The notes: a model not told the origin generated them from the sequence alone. 64,000 nucleotides of DNA from Brachypterus glaber (GCA_958510825.1 OY294048.1:20043589-20107588); one strand, 5' to 3'; positions 31,821-44,285 are shown, numbered from the stretch's first letter. Program-made: numbers and translations.

Positions 31821-33745
31821 GCCTGTACACGGCGTTCCTGAAGGATTAATGAGATGAAGTAGGTCTACAGAAAAATCTGACTATGGAATGGTAGCAGAAG
31901 GTCTACATTCAGAAAATTCAGAAAACTCGTTTTTAGTAAATAATGTTAAATAAGCTTCTGCAGAGTCCTTGGTCAACAGTGACAATAAATTGCATATTTT
32001 GTTAGACGATTACGATAGTATTTTTTGAGTTGATTCCGAATATCCTTAGAGTAAACCGCTATCTTTTCCGTTTTCGAGAAAAATGCTTTTTAAAATATTT
32101 TTTTCCGTTTTTCAAGTGCTTATAGAAAAAATATTATAGATCCTATAAAAAGCAAGGTCCTTTCTCTTTGAAATCCCAAAAGAAAAACTAAACAAATTTA
32201 AGAACAGTTTTAAAATACATCTAAAAATACGTTTTATGCAAACTACATTTTTCTTTGCCACATAGTCTTTTTGTCGAGTTTTTCCGAGATTGCTCGGTTT
32301 TTGTACAACTTTCATTTTTGACAGAAATTGAGAATTACACGACTCAACAAAAAAAAATTTGTTCTTTGTCCTAAAGTTTATATTATGATTTTTCGGTTCA
32401 TTATGCACAAAAACGAAAAGAAAATACCTTCTTTTGGTTTAAAGTTTGCTTTTGTGATAGTTGTGGTAATAATACTTAATTTCGAATTTTTTTATAAATT
32501 TCAATTAGTTTAAATACATTTAAAAATACAGCAAGATCTGAGTGGGGTTTTTACGTTTACACAGTGCCAGATGGCACTCAAGTGATAAACAACGATCAGG
32601 TGTTTTGTACATGTCGAGAAAATGTTAAAATGGCATCGCGAAAGTGTAAATACGATGCTGATGCATTTTTCAACGTATGTGGTCAATTTATTAAAATTCG
32701 AGACATGAAATATGAACTAAAAACATCTCACGTTCTCTGTGAAGCCTACGGAGCATATTTTGACTGTCCTGTTCGGAAATAAGACAAACCATGGGCTCCA
32801 AATGTTGCTCGTAGCTATTGTAAAAGATGTTTGGAAGGTGAGCAATTTTTAATTAAGCAGTAAATCAAATTTGCAAATGTAATGGACATATTAACGTTAT
32901 CAAGTATTGGCCAATGAAAACATGATGGGAGACTATATCTGGGGTTTATTGAGAGAAAGTACTTTTGAACATAAAAGAAAGAGTAAGAGTGTACACTTTT
33001 AAAGTATTTTCTAATTTTTTGTAAGTTATTTTGATAGTTAAACTTAATAAAAATGATAAACAAATTTATTTCGATGGTTCTATCTTCCAATAAAAAATAA
33101 TACCACAGATTTTGAAAAATATCGTTCAATCGGTCTTCTAAATACAAAAGCAAACTTTTTTATGCCATATAATTTTTTTTTCGTGTAATTACGACCTAAA
33201 CTATCGAAATTTTATACTTTAGAGTCAAAGTCAAATTTTGTGTTGACCCGTGTTATTGTAGTATCATAGACGTTCTGTATTTGAGATTTTAAGGGGCAAA
33301 ATAAACTGCTATGTATAAGCGCGTCACTGCTTTTGACACTACACTACGTAACAAAGAAAATATAGTTTGCATAAAATGTGTTTTCAGCGGTACATTAAAA
33401 CTGTTTTCAAATTTACCACTAAACATTGTTTGGAATTTTTCTTGGAAAACGGAAAAAAATATTTTCAAGTGCATTTTTCTCGAAAACGGAAAAATATATT
33501 GATTAACTTTAAAGATATTCGGAATCAGCTAAAAAAAATACTATCGGAATCGTCTAACAAAATATGTTTTTTTTTGCAAGATTTTGCAGAAGATTATTTA
33601 ACATTATTTACCAAAAACAAGTTTTCTGGATTTAGCTGTGAATGGTTCTGTAATGTGTAGACCTTCTGCTACCATGACCCATAATCAGATTTTTCTGTAG
33701 AAATACTTCATCTCATTAATCCTTTAGGAATGCCGTGTGTAAGTT
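31821..33745 (+). mobile_element. TIR element (about 450-bp arms) containing a cysteine-rich exon
   Basis: The arms 31821 to about 32275 and about 33335 to 33745 share GGATTAATGAGATGAAGTA, AGCAGAAGGTCTACA, TTGTTAGACGATT, CCGTTTTCGAGAAAAATGC and CGTTTTATGCAAACTA-like blocks in inverse order. The middle carries the fragment at 32630-32837. No DDE transposase was seen. Confidence 0.65.
32630..32837 (+). pseudogene. Cysteine-rich insect protein fragment, first exon, one nonsense codon
   Basis: From ATG at 32630 the frame reads MASRKCKYDADAFFNVCGQF and continues to FDCPVRK, then TAA (32780-32782). The same frame resumes as DKPWAPNVARSYCKRCLEG and meets a good splice donor AAG|GTGAGC at 32837/32838. 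I recall insect proteins of unknown function that begin in this way (KC...D.FC.VCG...Y.AYF....DK.WAP...C..C...L..W), often in many genomic copies as if transposon-linked. Compared with that pattern the first Cys of the FC.VC pair is Phe here, and a stop replaces a residue before DKPWAP. Later exons are absent. It is therefore a broken or captured copy; its role is unknown. Confidence 0.55.
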
Positions 33746-35440
33746 TAGTGCCTCTAAGGTGACAGACGCGAATTATAGTATCCAATAGATTAACGGATCA
33801 GCACTGAAAATCAATTTTATGATAGACTTGTAAAGTTATTTATTCAGGAGGAAAATATCTATATTATAATAATTTTGTATCATAATTCATGAGAAAATGA
33901 TTGATGAGAAAAATTTAAAATAGCGAGGTGAAAATTGCTTCTTTACGAAGGGCTAATACCAATATACAAGATTAGTCGTAGATTTGTAATAAGACCTTCC
34001 AACGAAGTTTGCATTTTATTATAAAATCATATTTTTAACAATTAAAAAAAAGTAAATATGCTATTACTTTCTGTAGTATATTAAATAAATATAAATATAA
34101 ATAAATATAAATAAATAAATAAATTTTATAGAGATTTAAAAAAAGCGCATGAGGTATAATTTAGGGGAGATTGGGGCTAGTGGTCACACTTTTTATTCTA
34201 AGTCACTTGTTTCCTGTATTTTTGTTTTGTTTTTAAATTGACGATATGGTAATTTTAGATGCATATTTCACTGAACATAATAATGTTACTGAAACAATGT
34301 TTAATTATTCACAGCGCATGGGCTAGAATAATATTCAATATTTTTTTGTTTTTCAAAATATATTTAAAAAAGATAATTTGATTTAATTTTTTTTTTAATT
34401 ATTTTTTTGGGAAATGCATGCAATATCTATCAATATGTATACCATTTACTGTGAATAATATATAATGGAATGCGTAGCATTACATATCTTCACGGCTTGT
34501 TTAAAGTATATATTATTGAAGTAATATAAAGGCATTCATTAAAACTATAAATGCCTAATAAGACATGGGCCTCCCCACAAGCAGATTGGGATCCTGATTT
34601 TGGCTCTGGTAGAAAAGAGCGCTGGTAATTTCAAAATGGATTAGCTTGTTTTAAGTACATATTTTAATTTAAATTGTATGTAAATATAGTGGTTGGTTGT
34701 GGTAAAAATAGTGTATATACCTTAGGAGTAAACTGTGTTTTAGCCCCTACACAGTGCGAAATATGAGAAATAATATAATAATAAAATCAGTCAAAAGTTA
34801 TGCATATTGTTATACACGAGGGGTACTTAAAATATACATAGTATTTTTTATCTAACTAATAACGCACAGTGTTTTTTTAATAATTTTATATTTTATATTT
34901 CTTATAAAAATGTAAAGTAAAAAAATACTGCCGCCAACAAAATAATATTTTCCCCTATAGGCCTAGGTTTATTAAAATCAAAAACGAAAAAAAAAATAAA
35001 AAAAAATAAAAAAAATAAATAAAAAAAAATCGTTTTTCAAAAAAAAAAAATTGTTTTCACAAAAAGTTTCTTTTTTCATAAAACGAAAAATAAATTGAAA
35101 ATAAATAAAAACCCAATCCGATTTTTACCAAAAACAATACCAGCCTAGAACTTTGGATAATAAACCTATAGGTTGTATAGACAGACAGACAAACAGACCG
35201 ACAGACAATTTTTTTTTTTACGGAAATCATATTTTTTGGATAAATAATATATTCCTTCTAGTGACAGTTTTATAAAATTATATTAATATTCATTAGTATG
35301 GATAGTAGAGAATCAGGTATGATTAATTAGGTTAATTTTATTACTATTTTTTTTCCAATGAAATGGTTTGGACTTTTTAATAAATCAGAGTTTTAAAAAT
35401 GCCTCCCTTTCTCCCTATTCGAATTATTTTTTTTTAATAA
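33746..35440. other. AT-rich stretch with simple repeats
   Basis: (TAAATA)n at 34083-34125, an A-rich run at 34983-35060 and GACAGACAGAC at 35172-35215 are present. A 25-codon frame at 34552 (MPNKTWASPQADWDPDFGSG) has no known relative. No gene supported. Confidence 0.4.
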
Positions 35441-36318
35441 CACTAGCCAACAAATCGCAACTTTTTTTTGCCCCGATCGAAAAGTAAAATCCGAATTTGA
35501 TCTTAGAAAAATTTCAGCACCTCGTATTTTTGAGAAATAAGTCCAGGAAATAATGAAGTTTTTTTTCAAAATCTTAAAAAAAGAGAAGATTTTGAAAACT
35601 TCAGGGCATATTAAAAAAAAAACGAAGAATTCAAAAATCCATATGCGAAGGACCTACTGTCACAGTAAGTACGCGAAAAAAAAAAGCTTAAAATTAAAGT
35701 GCAGAGTTTACTTAATTGCTCATTTGTGGCAAAACTATTGAATATGTGTAAACATTTTATAGGACTTAATTTATAGATTATAAAATTCTATACAACAATT
35801 TTTATACAAATCTTTTTTTATTTTGCTTAGGTTGTTCGTAAAAAGTAAATAAATGAAAGAGCAATAAAATTAAAGCACACAGTGCAAACTGTTTTCCCGA
35901 GCGCAAAAAATATATTTTTCTTATCAATTTAAAGGCGCAAATCCGAATTTGACGTTAAAAATCACCCAGCGCGCAATTATGCCAACTTAAAAATAATTTA
36001 TCAAAAACTATAATGCTTATTTTTTTCGTTTTTTTTTTTTAATGGTTTTACATCATGAAACCATCACCACATTACTTAAGGACCGTATTACGTAACATAT
36101 TTTTAGTTTATTTTTGACCCCTTAGTGATGCCTTTTGACGTTTTTTAACATGATTACGTGACACTAATGTCCTCAGAATATTTTTTACCACTTTAGTCTC
36201 ATTTTATTTAGAAACCTGAGGTATTAGAATTATTCTGAGGCCAGATTCGGTCTCAGCGACCCAAAATTGGTTAAAAAAAATTGACTGCAATCAGGGCAAG
36301 AAACCGTGTTGCCTAGTG
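35441..36318 (+). mobile_element. CACTAG-ended element, copy A
   Basis: The ends CACTAGCCAACA and GTGTTGCCTAGTG are inverted repeats, with ATCGCAACTTTTTTTTGCCC-type subterminal sequence. About 550 bp of the left part match the inverse of 48259-49413, including GGACCTACTGTCA.AGTAAGT, TTTACTTAATTGCTC and TTCTTATCAATTTAAAGGCG. No transposase frame is present; the 62-codon frame inside is not conserved. Confidence 0.75.
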
Positions 36319-36543
36319 TACTCTATAAATGTCCATTTAAAATATTGTTTGGTTTTTAGCTGCTGATCATGTTAAAAATATTATGCCTCTCCATAAATTA
36401 TTTAAAATTCCTTGATAATTCGTTTGGACTTTATTGCACTCTATAAATGTCCCTTTAAAATATTGTTTAGTTTTTAGCTGCTGATCATGTTAAAAATATT
36501 ATGCCTCTCCATAAATTAATTAAAATTCCTTGATAATTCGTTG
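36319..36543 (+). repeat. 118-bp tandem duplication abutting copy A
   Basis: CTCTATAAATGTCC starts at 36321 and again at 36439, and the following roughly 105 bp are almost identical. The first unit begins exactly at the right tip of the element. Confidence 0.85.
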
Positions 36544-36721
36544 ACGTGAAGAGCAATTTGATGGAAAGCGTTTAATAATATTCAATAAACAATGATTTAG
36601 TATAGTAATTGTTTGAGGCATCATGACGTGCTTAAAACTGAATGTGACATCCAGATATCAGTGATATTCGAGTGGTGGAATGAATCCTCATGTGCTTGAG
36701 TGTTAATTAATCTGACAAGAC

Positions 36722-36832
36722 TAGTTATTATTTATTTATATATTTATTTATGTATAATTTACTACAGAGGCATGGAGAGCCCCAAATAGGCTTTTGGCTT
36801 TTGGCTTGTGCTAGGGGCTCTCCATTAATTTT
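36722..36832 (-). mobile_element. Retroposon 3' tail, copy 3
   Basis: Same GGAGAGCCCC / GGGGCTCTCC stem (36771-36824), with a TTTTGGCTT duplication in the loop. A TAAATAAATATATAAATAA tail follows on the minus strand. Confidence 0.65.
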
Positions 36833-38535
36833 GATAAAAATATTTTAAATCGTTTGTGTTATTTACAATATTTTTGAATTCAAATTTATTATTTTATCTT
36901 CTTCCATTGCTACCAGAGACAAAGAACATAGATGAGCTGTCATCTCAAGGTTATATACAAATTTACGAGTCCTCCATTTTAATCGGAAGTTACGTCAGAA
37001 ATCAGCCGGGAAATTTAAATTAGTGGGTAAAATGTAAATAAATAAACGACATAACCTTACTTTTTAATGTTTTCTCATGTTATATTAAAAAAAATCAACT
37101 TACCTAAAAAATATGATACTGCTATCTGCAGGTAGCAGTCGTTTTATGTTTCTACAACTTTTTATAAAACACGTCATTGCAAAGACTTTACTAGTTCTTT
37201 GAAAAAGCACAATAAAATATACAAAAAACAAAGAAAGACTTTAAAAGTTCAAAAAGCTATTATATAGTCTATAATAAAATAAAATGTTCACCCTTCTAGC
37301 ACAAAACACCAAACGCGTAGAAAAAATAACAGAAAAACCTCGAAAACAAACTCAAAACATACATAAATTAGGTTATGTTAACCTGTTGCACGAATATGTT
37401 AGAGCTGTATGCGAAGAATTATATTTTTATATTTAAATTACTGGTAAAAATAAATAAATATCTGTGTAGTATAACATATTGATTTAGGTTTTACATATAT
37501 ATCAAACTGTTGCAACAAAACAACGATAAAAAGAAACTTTTACTGACTACTGAAGTGAAATGAAAAGACACATCTCTAACAAAGAAAATATTCCTATCTA
37601 ACGCAACACAGTGTTACCAACATAAAATGGAATCAAAATGGAGGACGCATTTAGTCGGGACGCAGAAGTATGCGCAGACGGTCAAAAATCAATCTATTTA
37701 TTTATTTTGTCTATGATTGCTACATATAGCTCCATTTTTGTATCTGATTCTTCCACTCCAATATTTTAATAATATTTACAGTAAATTTTGTGTTTTGACA
37801 TTATTAAATAAAAAATATATATATTCTATAACTAAGTAGTATGAAATAGACAATATTCCGCACGAGCGGAAAGTTTGGGATTCGAGCCGCAATCGAAGAT
37901 GACGGTTCCGCGAGCGCGGAATGACTATTCCATACGTGTTATAGACTATACTTTTTCTTCGACTCCAAATATAAGACATTGGATGGGTTTAAACTGCTTT
38001 AAAGAAAATTTTCCTTTTCACTGAATATTGTAAATGCACCAAAATATATACTTTTAAATAATGCACTCAATATTAGGTATTTTATAATTTTATCAAATAA
38101 ATACTTACATTTTTTTATTGGATTCCACCCCATATTTACAATTTATAATGCAAAAATTGTTTATGTCAGATTTTGTGACAGATAACATGTTTTAAATAAA
38201 GTAGTAAATTTTATTATATGTCTTAGTTTTTTTTAATAATATGGATTTTATAAATAATTTAAAAAAATACCCTGTACTCCACTGGTTTAAGTCACGGGAG
38301 AATGTTATAACATAAAAACTCTTTAGTAATATATAAAAAAAATTATATTGTTGGAATAAAATAGGGTAATATTCCGAAAAAATAAATAAATAAATAAAAT
38401 AACTAAGCTGAAAGAAATCAAAGTAAAAAAAAATGCTTTTATGCCCCGTGATTTTAATTTTGGTCATAAATGAAAGCTTATGATGTAAAGAATGGATTAA
38501 TACTAGTTTCCCGAAGGGCCATTTTTCTTCGATAT
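36833..38535. other. Non-coding stretch with a GC-rich hairpin
   Basis: An inverted pair ATTCCGC..GAGCGGAA and TTCCGCGAGCGCGGAAT lies at 37855-37925. The next block (37928-37955) repeats part of the 19430-19480 family. The minus frame of 67 codons there is a shadow of it. No gene. Confidence 0.45.
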
Positions 38536-40120
38536 ATCGATATATTTTAAGGTGCTGAACCCGAATTTGAGGTCAAAACAGCACCTCGTCTAATTAGTTT
38601 TGGAGATAACCTCAAAAAAACTTATTTTCAAGTATAACGAGTATAACGTTTTTTGATTTTATCTCCAAAACTAATTGTATTCCAGAAAACCAAAATAGCT
38701 CGAAACTAGTTCACTAAATGCGAACTAATTTTATGGTCTAGAAACATCCTTAAAATGTCCCCAAATGCACACAACTAGCCCTAATAATATAGCTCGCATT
38801 TTTATTCCTATTTTTTAATTCATTTAGAAACCTAAAATAACATGCTATTTTCGACATATAATAGATCGAAAATATTGATCTAAAATAGCACCTGAATACC
38901 ATGCTATTTTTAATCCAAATAAGGTTAAAAATAGCATGCTATTTATGACCTAAATTAGCTGGAAAATATCATGCTATTTTCTACTTAGTTCAGCAGTATA
39001 TTTTTGATCTCCATTTTTGATCGAAATAAAACAGGTGATATATGTAAAAAATGTATTTATTTTTAAACAGAAAGATCAGTATAAGTACAATATATTTGTT
39101 TGTGGTTTAGACTTGTATCACAACACACTAGATAATATTTGCTAAAAATTTAAATTTTTACATTCATGTTCTTCCTCACTGCCATTACTTTTGCTTTTAC
39201 TCTTATTTGCACAAATTTTCAATATAATTTTAACTCTTATTTTCACTATTACTCACTATTTCACTACTTCTGGTTTCACCACAACAGCTCTATTCTACCA
39301 CTCCTGTATTCTTCTAAAACTTCACCACATTCACTAAGGTCACTTTTACTTTTGTTCTGTACTTCTTTACTTGTTAAAGAAGCTAAATGATCAAATTTTC
39401 TTTTTTTTTCGACGATTTTTGAAAGACCTCAGAAGAATTTACATTTCGTAAATTATCAAAGCGGCGTACATCCATTCTGAAAACTTTAGTAATTCTAAAC
39501 GTCTTTTAAGAAAAAATAAACAAAATAAATACTATTTTGAAATATTTGCTTGCATTTAGTGCGAAAAATAGAAGCATTATTAGCGAGCTAAATTGAGACG
39601 ATATAAGCAGTATACTTTGGACTTAAAATAGTTTAATTTTAGCATGTTCTTAATTAAACCAATATAAACTATATATTTTCGACATAAAGTTGGTTATTAT
39701 TAGGTGGTCCTAAATTGTATCAAATAAAGGCTTATATTATCGACCTAAAATAGTTTATTAATTTACCGTCTAAAACTAGGGATCATTTAGTATTAAAAAT
39801 GGAACCTATAATAATAAGACATTAAATTAACATAAAATAGCATACATATTTCGATATAATTATGAGTGCTTTTAGACATACAATTATAGCGTCCATTTTT
39901 CATTCAACTTTTGAGAAATATTTTGAACGTCTCAATAATTTCTTCCATTTTTCTTGCTATATGCAAGTAAGTTTAAGATGCTATATACTACTCTCAAGCT
40001 AGTTTTCTGGGTAGAGGGTGCTATTTTGACCTTAAATTCGATTCAGAACCTCAAAATACATAGGAATAAAATGGTCTCCAAAAGAGTACTTGACCTTTTT
40101 TTTGTGTGGCTGTGTAGTTT
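38536..40120. repeat. Repeat related to the 44.9-45.9 kb palindrome, with ATGCTATTTT motifs
   Basis: 38560-38700 and 40010-40120 correspond to the inner and outer parts of the palindrome at 44905-45905 (GGTCAAAA.AGCACCTC, CAAAATACATAGGAATA, TTGTGTGGCTGTGT). Between them ATGCTATTTT or a near match recurs at about 38842, 38900, 38934 and 38967. Non-coding. Confidence 0.5.
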
Positions 40121-40884
40121 CTTGGTATTTAATCCGCTTTTCAAGCTCCGTATTTAATTGCGAAGTTTTAGTAAAATTAATCATAAAGCATCAATAAAAC
40201 CGAATGAAGTTAGTTTTACATTTTATTTTAGTTCCTACTTAAATTTATCAAGTAGTATAAACAGTATTTTTAAAATTATTAATTAAACATTAATTACACC
40301 ATCATCAAATTTAAGAGTTAAAAGGAAAAGCTAAGATGGCCGCCATTTCTTTAAGTTGGCAGTTCGATCACAGCCTTAGGCGCTTTTTTAGAAGTCAAAG
40401 TTTAGGTGTGAACTAAATTAAGGGAACATTTCGATCATTTTGGACAATACACGAAAAAACAAGTTCTGTTCAATTAAAGTATTTCATGACTTTAAAAAAA
40501 TGTCCTTACTTTAGGATCATTTACCTTGCTTTGAAGGAAATGCATTTATAATAAGTACATTGAATTATTTAAATGAAATAACTATTTTTTTAAAATTATT
40601 TATTAGTACAAATCTTTAATTTTTCCAATAAAAATAATTGGGCAAATAAAATAAACTAATAATATTATTTCAAGCAATTTTAATTGAAATTTTAAAACTT
40701 TATCTTTCGACTCGAGTTTTCATTATTCTTTCAATCTATTCAAAAGGTTTATTCAGATATTCAAAAATATTTTAATTATGTCAACCAGGTTCTTAATTTT
40801 AAAGAATAGTGTTAACATTAACATTGATTCCATACATACCTTTATTTAAGTAATATCTTGGTAAGATGTAAACAAACAGTGGTG

Positions 40885-41085
40885 TTAATAAGCTACTAAT
40901 AATATGCTGGTTATTTCTATTAAGGAATTAGCGATTTTATTCAAAACTGCACAGCCTAAAAATAAAAGTGGACGTTCTGATTTTAAGTATATGGATATCT
41001 TGACATGAGGTAAGATTTGATATGTTAAGTACTTCAGCTTGTTATTTAAAAACATTATAATATCAAAAAAAAGAAAAACGATCAT
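40885..41085 (-). pseudogene. Possible odorant-receptor C-terminal remnant
   Basis: The 66-codon minus frame contains LKSERPLLFLGCAVL followed by about 18 residues and a stop. S-x-R-P-L-x-x-x-x is the typical C-terminal signature of insect odorant receptors, and the distance to the stop is right. The upstream half lacks the usual Trp and Lys pattern, so this is weak. Confidence 0.25.
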
Positions 41086-41354
41086 TATTTAAAAAGAAGA
41101 AGATTAAAGAAATATTTTGAAACGAATAAGGTAATTTTTATCATAGTATCATATGTATAGAAATCAGCGTTTCTTTAAACTAAGGTTGTTTACCTCAATT
41201 TATTGATTGTTTTTTCCGTGAATCGGGCTAGTGCCCTTGACTGCCCCTGCCACTGGTGAATTCATGCCCAAATTTGGTAAACAATACCGGATTTGGGAGC
41301 ATAGCGAACTTGTATTGCAAAATATAAAACAAACCAGAATAAACGAAACAATTG

Positions 41355-41505
41355 ATAATCGTATCGTATCGTGTCGTATCGTATCGTATATTATCGTATC
41401 GTACCTTTCGTATCGCACCGTAACGGTATCGTATGATATCTTATGGTATCGTACCTTATTGTAACGTATCGTATTGTACCATACCGTACCATAATGTATT
41501 GTACA
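41355..41505 (+). repeat. (GTATC)n degenerate microsatellite
   Basis: About 30 pentamer-like units, well preserved at 41360-41405 and decaying rightward. It may be the tail of a retroposon lying to its left (about 41220-41350). Confidence 0.8.
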
Positions 41506-42127
41506 TGTAAACACGTTTAACCCATTGAAGCACGCATTTTTCTAATGACTGTATTTTTATAAAAATGGTTGCATTATGAGTTTTTGTGGTCGCTGGTCAC
41601 GAATCTGTTATCGGGGTTTTCATAATTCAAAATGGCGGATCCAATATGGTGGAGCGAATTCGTAAAATTAACTCTGTAATAGAAATTGGCATTTGTGGGT
41701 TTTTCGGGTAGCTGATCACAAATCTGTTATTAGATTCACTTTCAGCAACCACAAAAACCCCAATATACCAATTTTCATAAAAATCACCCTCCAACCCTAA
41801 GAGGGTGGATTTAGAAAAAATTTATTTCAAGATTCAGTTTTAGCAACCTCAAAAACCCCGATATACCATTAGCGACATAATTAGCTTGTACACCCAAAAT
41901 TTGTACCATTCAAGTCGAAGTTGTCACAAAAGCAAATGATTACTTGACTTAGTCACGAATATCTGAAACTAAGTATAGTAGTAATATAGTAGTCATTTTG
42001 TTTGAAAAATAATTTTTTCAAGTGTCAAATGTGTCAAGATGATTCATTTAATCCAGCAAGAAAAATCAATTTTAAAAATACATTTAATATTAAAAATTGC
42101 CAAGGAATTAATAGTTATTTATGTTAC

Positions 42128-42192
42128 TAGTGGGTAAAGTAAGATATTGCCCATGAGAAATTTTCGAGAGGGCAATATCGGTTTACCCATGA
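42128..42192. repeat. Hairpin
   Basis: GTGGGTAAAGTAAGATATTG and CAATATCGGTTTACCCAT form a stem around a 20-base loop. Confidence 0.65.
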
Positions 42193-42597
42193 GTTCCGTA
42201 CAAGGTTTTATCCAATAAATAGCTTAAGAATTCATATTTTTATTAAAAATTTTAATGACATTTACAAGAAAATAATTTGACAAGTGACAGTTGAGTGGGT
42301 AAAATAAATAATTATCCACTCAATAAAGTAAAAGCCACGCGGGGGTTATTATTGAGTTTATCTATTTAAAATAAAGCTGGTAATTGTTTCATTATCTGTA
42401 TGTATTGGATAAAGAATTATACACGCCAAAACCATCATATATAGAAATGAAGGTTCGGGCCAGCCAAAAGATTCAACTGCTATTAAATTAAGTACCTTAT
42501 TGTTTTTCGTTATTTTACCAATGTTATTTTTTTATTTCTATTATACATTTTATTATTTTAATTATTAATTTTATTGTTTTCTGTAATTTTTATAAAT

Positions 42598-42720
42598 AAG
42601 TATAATATATTGATTTAAATCTTTATTTTAAGAAAAAACTCAAAATTATTAACGTTGGCTTTATAATTTTGAGTTTTTTCTCTGTGTTCTTAAAAGCAAG
42701 ATTAAAATCAATATATAATA
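42598..42720. repeat. Palindrome, about 55-bp arms
   Basis: TATAATATATTGATTTAAAT and AAAAAACTCAAAATTAT are mirrored by ATAATTTTGAGTTTTTTC and TTAAAATCAATATATAATA. Confidence 0.7.
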
Positions 42721-43625
42721 CATAAAGAACAAGAAAAAGAATTTAAATAAGTATATATTTTTTCGAGAAATTAACTTTATACATATTTTAAATCCAATGA
42801 CATTGTACCTACCTAACCCTAAAATTTTCAGTATTTATAACAGCTAAAATTTAAAAGATATGGTTACCTCAAGGATCGGTACTGTCATAGCTAACTAAGT
42901 AGCCAATGGTACAAATTTTCACGAAAATATTGAAAACATTTAAAAATATTTACCCCCTCACCCCCGCGGGGGTGGAGTTAGAAAATTTAAATACAAAAAT
43001 ATGGTTTTCCCCATTTCGCTAGGTGGGGCACTTACCCCACTAGAAGGCTCACCAAAAATAATCCCGAGCGAAAAATTTTAGTAAAATACCTGTATGCCAA
43101 ATTTTAGTCTCTCGAAAGATGCTCATGTGCATATAAAATTTTATCAAACTTAGCATGGAGAAGCGGTCTTTGATGCAAATGTTCTGTATTTAGTTTTTCA
43201 AGCTTGACGTGATTTATATGTTTTTTGATTCTCTTACTTGTTATTATTTCAAATTTACAAAAAAAAAAACAAAAGTTACTTAAGAAATGAAAAAAAATGA
43301 GGTGGCAAGTATACTTACCACCATGCTTGTAAGGGTTAAACCATGACCTTTCTGTCCTGTTGCTGTAGTCGGGTAAAAACGGTTGCTTCCCACGTATTAT
43401 ATTATTTATATTAAACAAAACTTTTTATTTTATGCAATTTTCTCAGTCTATAATATTTTTGCATTTTTTATAATAAAATCTTACATTAGTCTAATTGCTA
43501 GTTAATTTAAGAAAATTACACATGTAACATTTTTTATATTTATCATGGATTTATTCACAAAACTATAAAAAGAAATGATTGAAATATGCTTTTATTATAA
43601 TTAAAGTCTAGTCATGCTAAATAAT

Positions 43626-43815
43626 ATGGAAAACTCGCCTGAAATAATTATTTTAGAAAATACTTTAAAATATTTAAGAAATAGGTTCATATGGCCAAAG
43701 AAAAATACTGAACATAATCCAGGAAAATGGTTCTACATGAGATGTATAATAATGATGGCATTTTCGATGATTGTGTTAAATGGAAATGCTGTACATTTGG
43801 GAATGTCATTGTACA
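43626..43815 (+). CDS. Odorant-receptor-like gene A, exon 1
   Basis: 190 coding bases give 63 residues beginning MENSPEIIILENTL, then RFIWPKKNTEHNPGKWFY, then a hydrophobic segment IIMMAFSMIVLNGNAVHLG, and end at a donor ACA|GTAAGT with phase 1. Its twin at 60903-61092 has the same length, start, donor and phase and about 70% identity, which shows constraint and fixes the start at 43626 instead of the in-frame ATG at 43614. A short cytoplasmic N terminus, a F-x-W-P motif and a first membrane helix fit an insect odorant receptor (ligand-gated channel subunit in sensory neuron dendrites). The C-terminal exon 4 kb downstream supports this. An acceptor at 43871-43873 would give a 58-bp intron but leads to a stop after four codons, so the true exon 2 is probably elsewhere. 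Confidence 0.6.
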
Positions 43816-43939
43816 GTAAGTACATAGTAAAAATATCTAAAACGTAAACGTTTAAAAACTTTTATTGTTGCAGTCATGATAATTCGATAGAACCAATATA
43901 ATGTATTATAATAACTTCTAACAATTTATAATACTAGGG

Positions 43940-44085
43940 TCACTCGATCAGTTTGTACTTTGTCTAGTGTTTTGGTGGTTAGCCGTTTGGGTTTCTGGTA
44001 GTTTTTGTCTGACCAAAACCTCAAACCAACCATCCACCAAAACACACTAACACACAAACTAGACAAAGCAAAACCCGATCCAGTG
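43940..44085. repeat. Palindromic element cut by the assembly gap
   Basis: CACTCGATCAGTTTGTACTT and TAGTGTTTTGGTGG are mirrored by CCACCAAAACACACTA, AAACTAGACAAAGC and GATCCAGTG, the last bases before the Ns. The near-perfect palindrome probably caused the gap. Confidence 0.7.
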
Positions 44086-44285
44086 NNNNNNNNNNNNNNN
44101 NNNNNNNNNNNNNNNNNNNNNNNNNNNNNNNNNNNNNNNNNNNNNNNNNNNNNNNNNNNNNNNNNNNNNNNNNNNNNNNNNNNNNNNNNNNNNNNNNNNN
44201 NNNNNNNNNNNNNNNNNNNNNNNNNNNNNNNNNNNNNNNNNNNNNNNNNNNNNNNNNNNNNNNNNNNNNNNNNNNNNNNNNNNNN
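44086..44285. other. Assembly gap (200 N)
   Basis: Exactly 200 N. The round size suggests a placeholder, so the true missing length is unknown. It lies inside receptor gene A. Confidence 0.99.

Larger units (their letters stand above)
40121..43600. other. Non-coding stretch with repeats and hairpins
   Basis: It contains the (GTATC)n tract, hairpins at 42128-42192 and 42598-42720, and copies of the 20946-21345 repeat family at about 41700-41880 and 42950-43115. A possible chemoreceptor remnant on the minus strand (40885-41085) is listed separately. No intact gene. Confidence 0.4.

Noticed and set aside
39166..39390. 74-codon Ser/Leu/Phe-rich frame resembling a membrane peptide
   Set aside because: Composition reflects T/C-rich sequence; no homologous copy, signal or splice context.
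43859..43900. Exon 2 of receptor gene A directly after a 58-bp intron
   Set aside because: The acceptor is good but the required phase gives a stop after four codons, and gene B has no matching exon.
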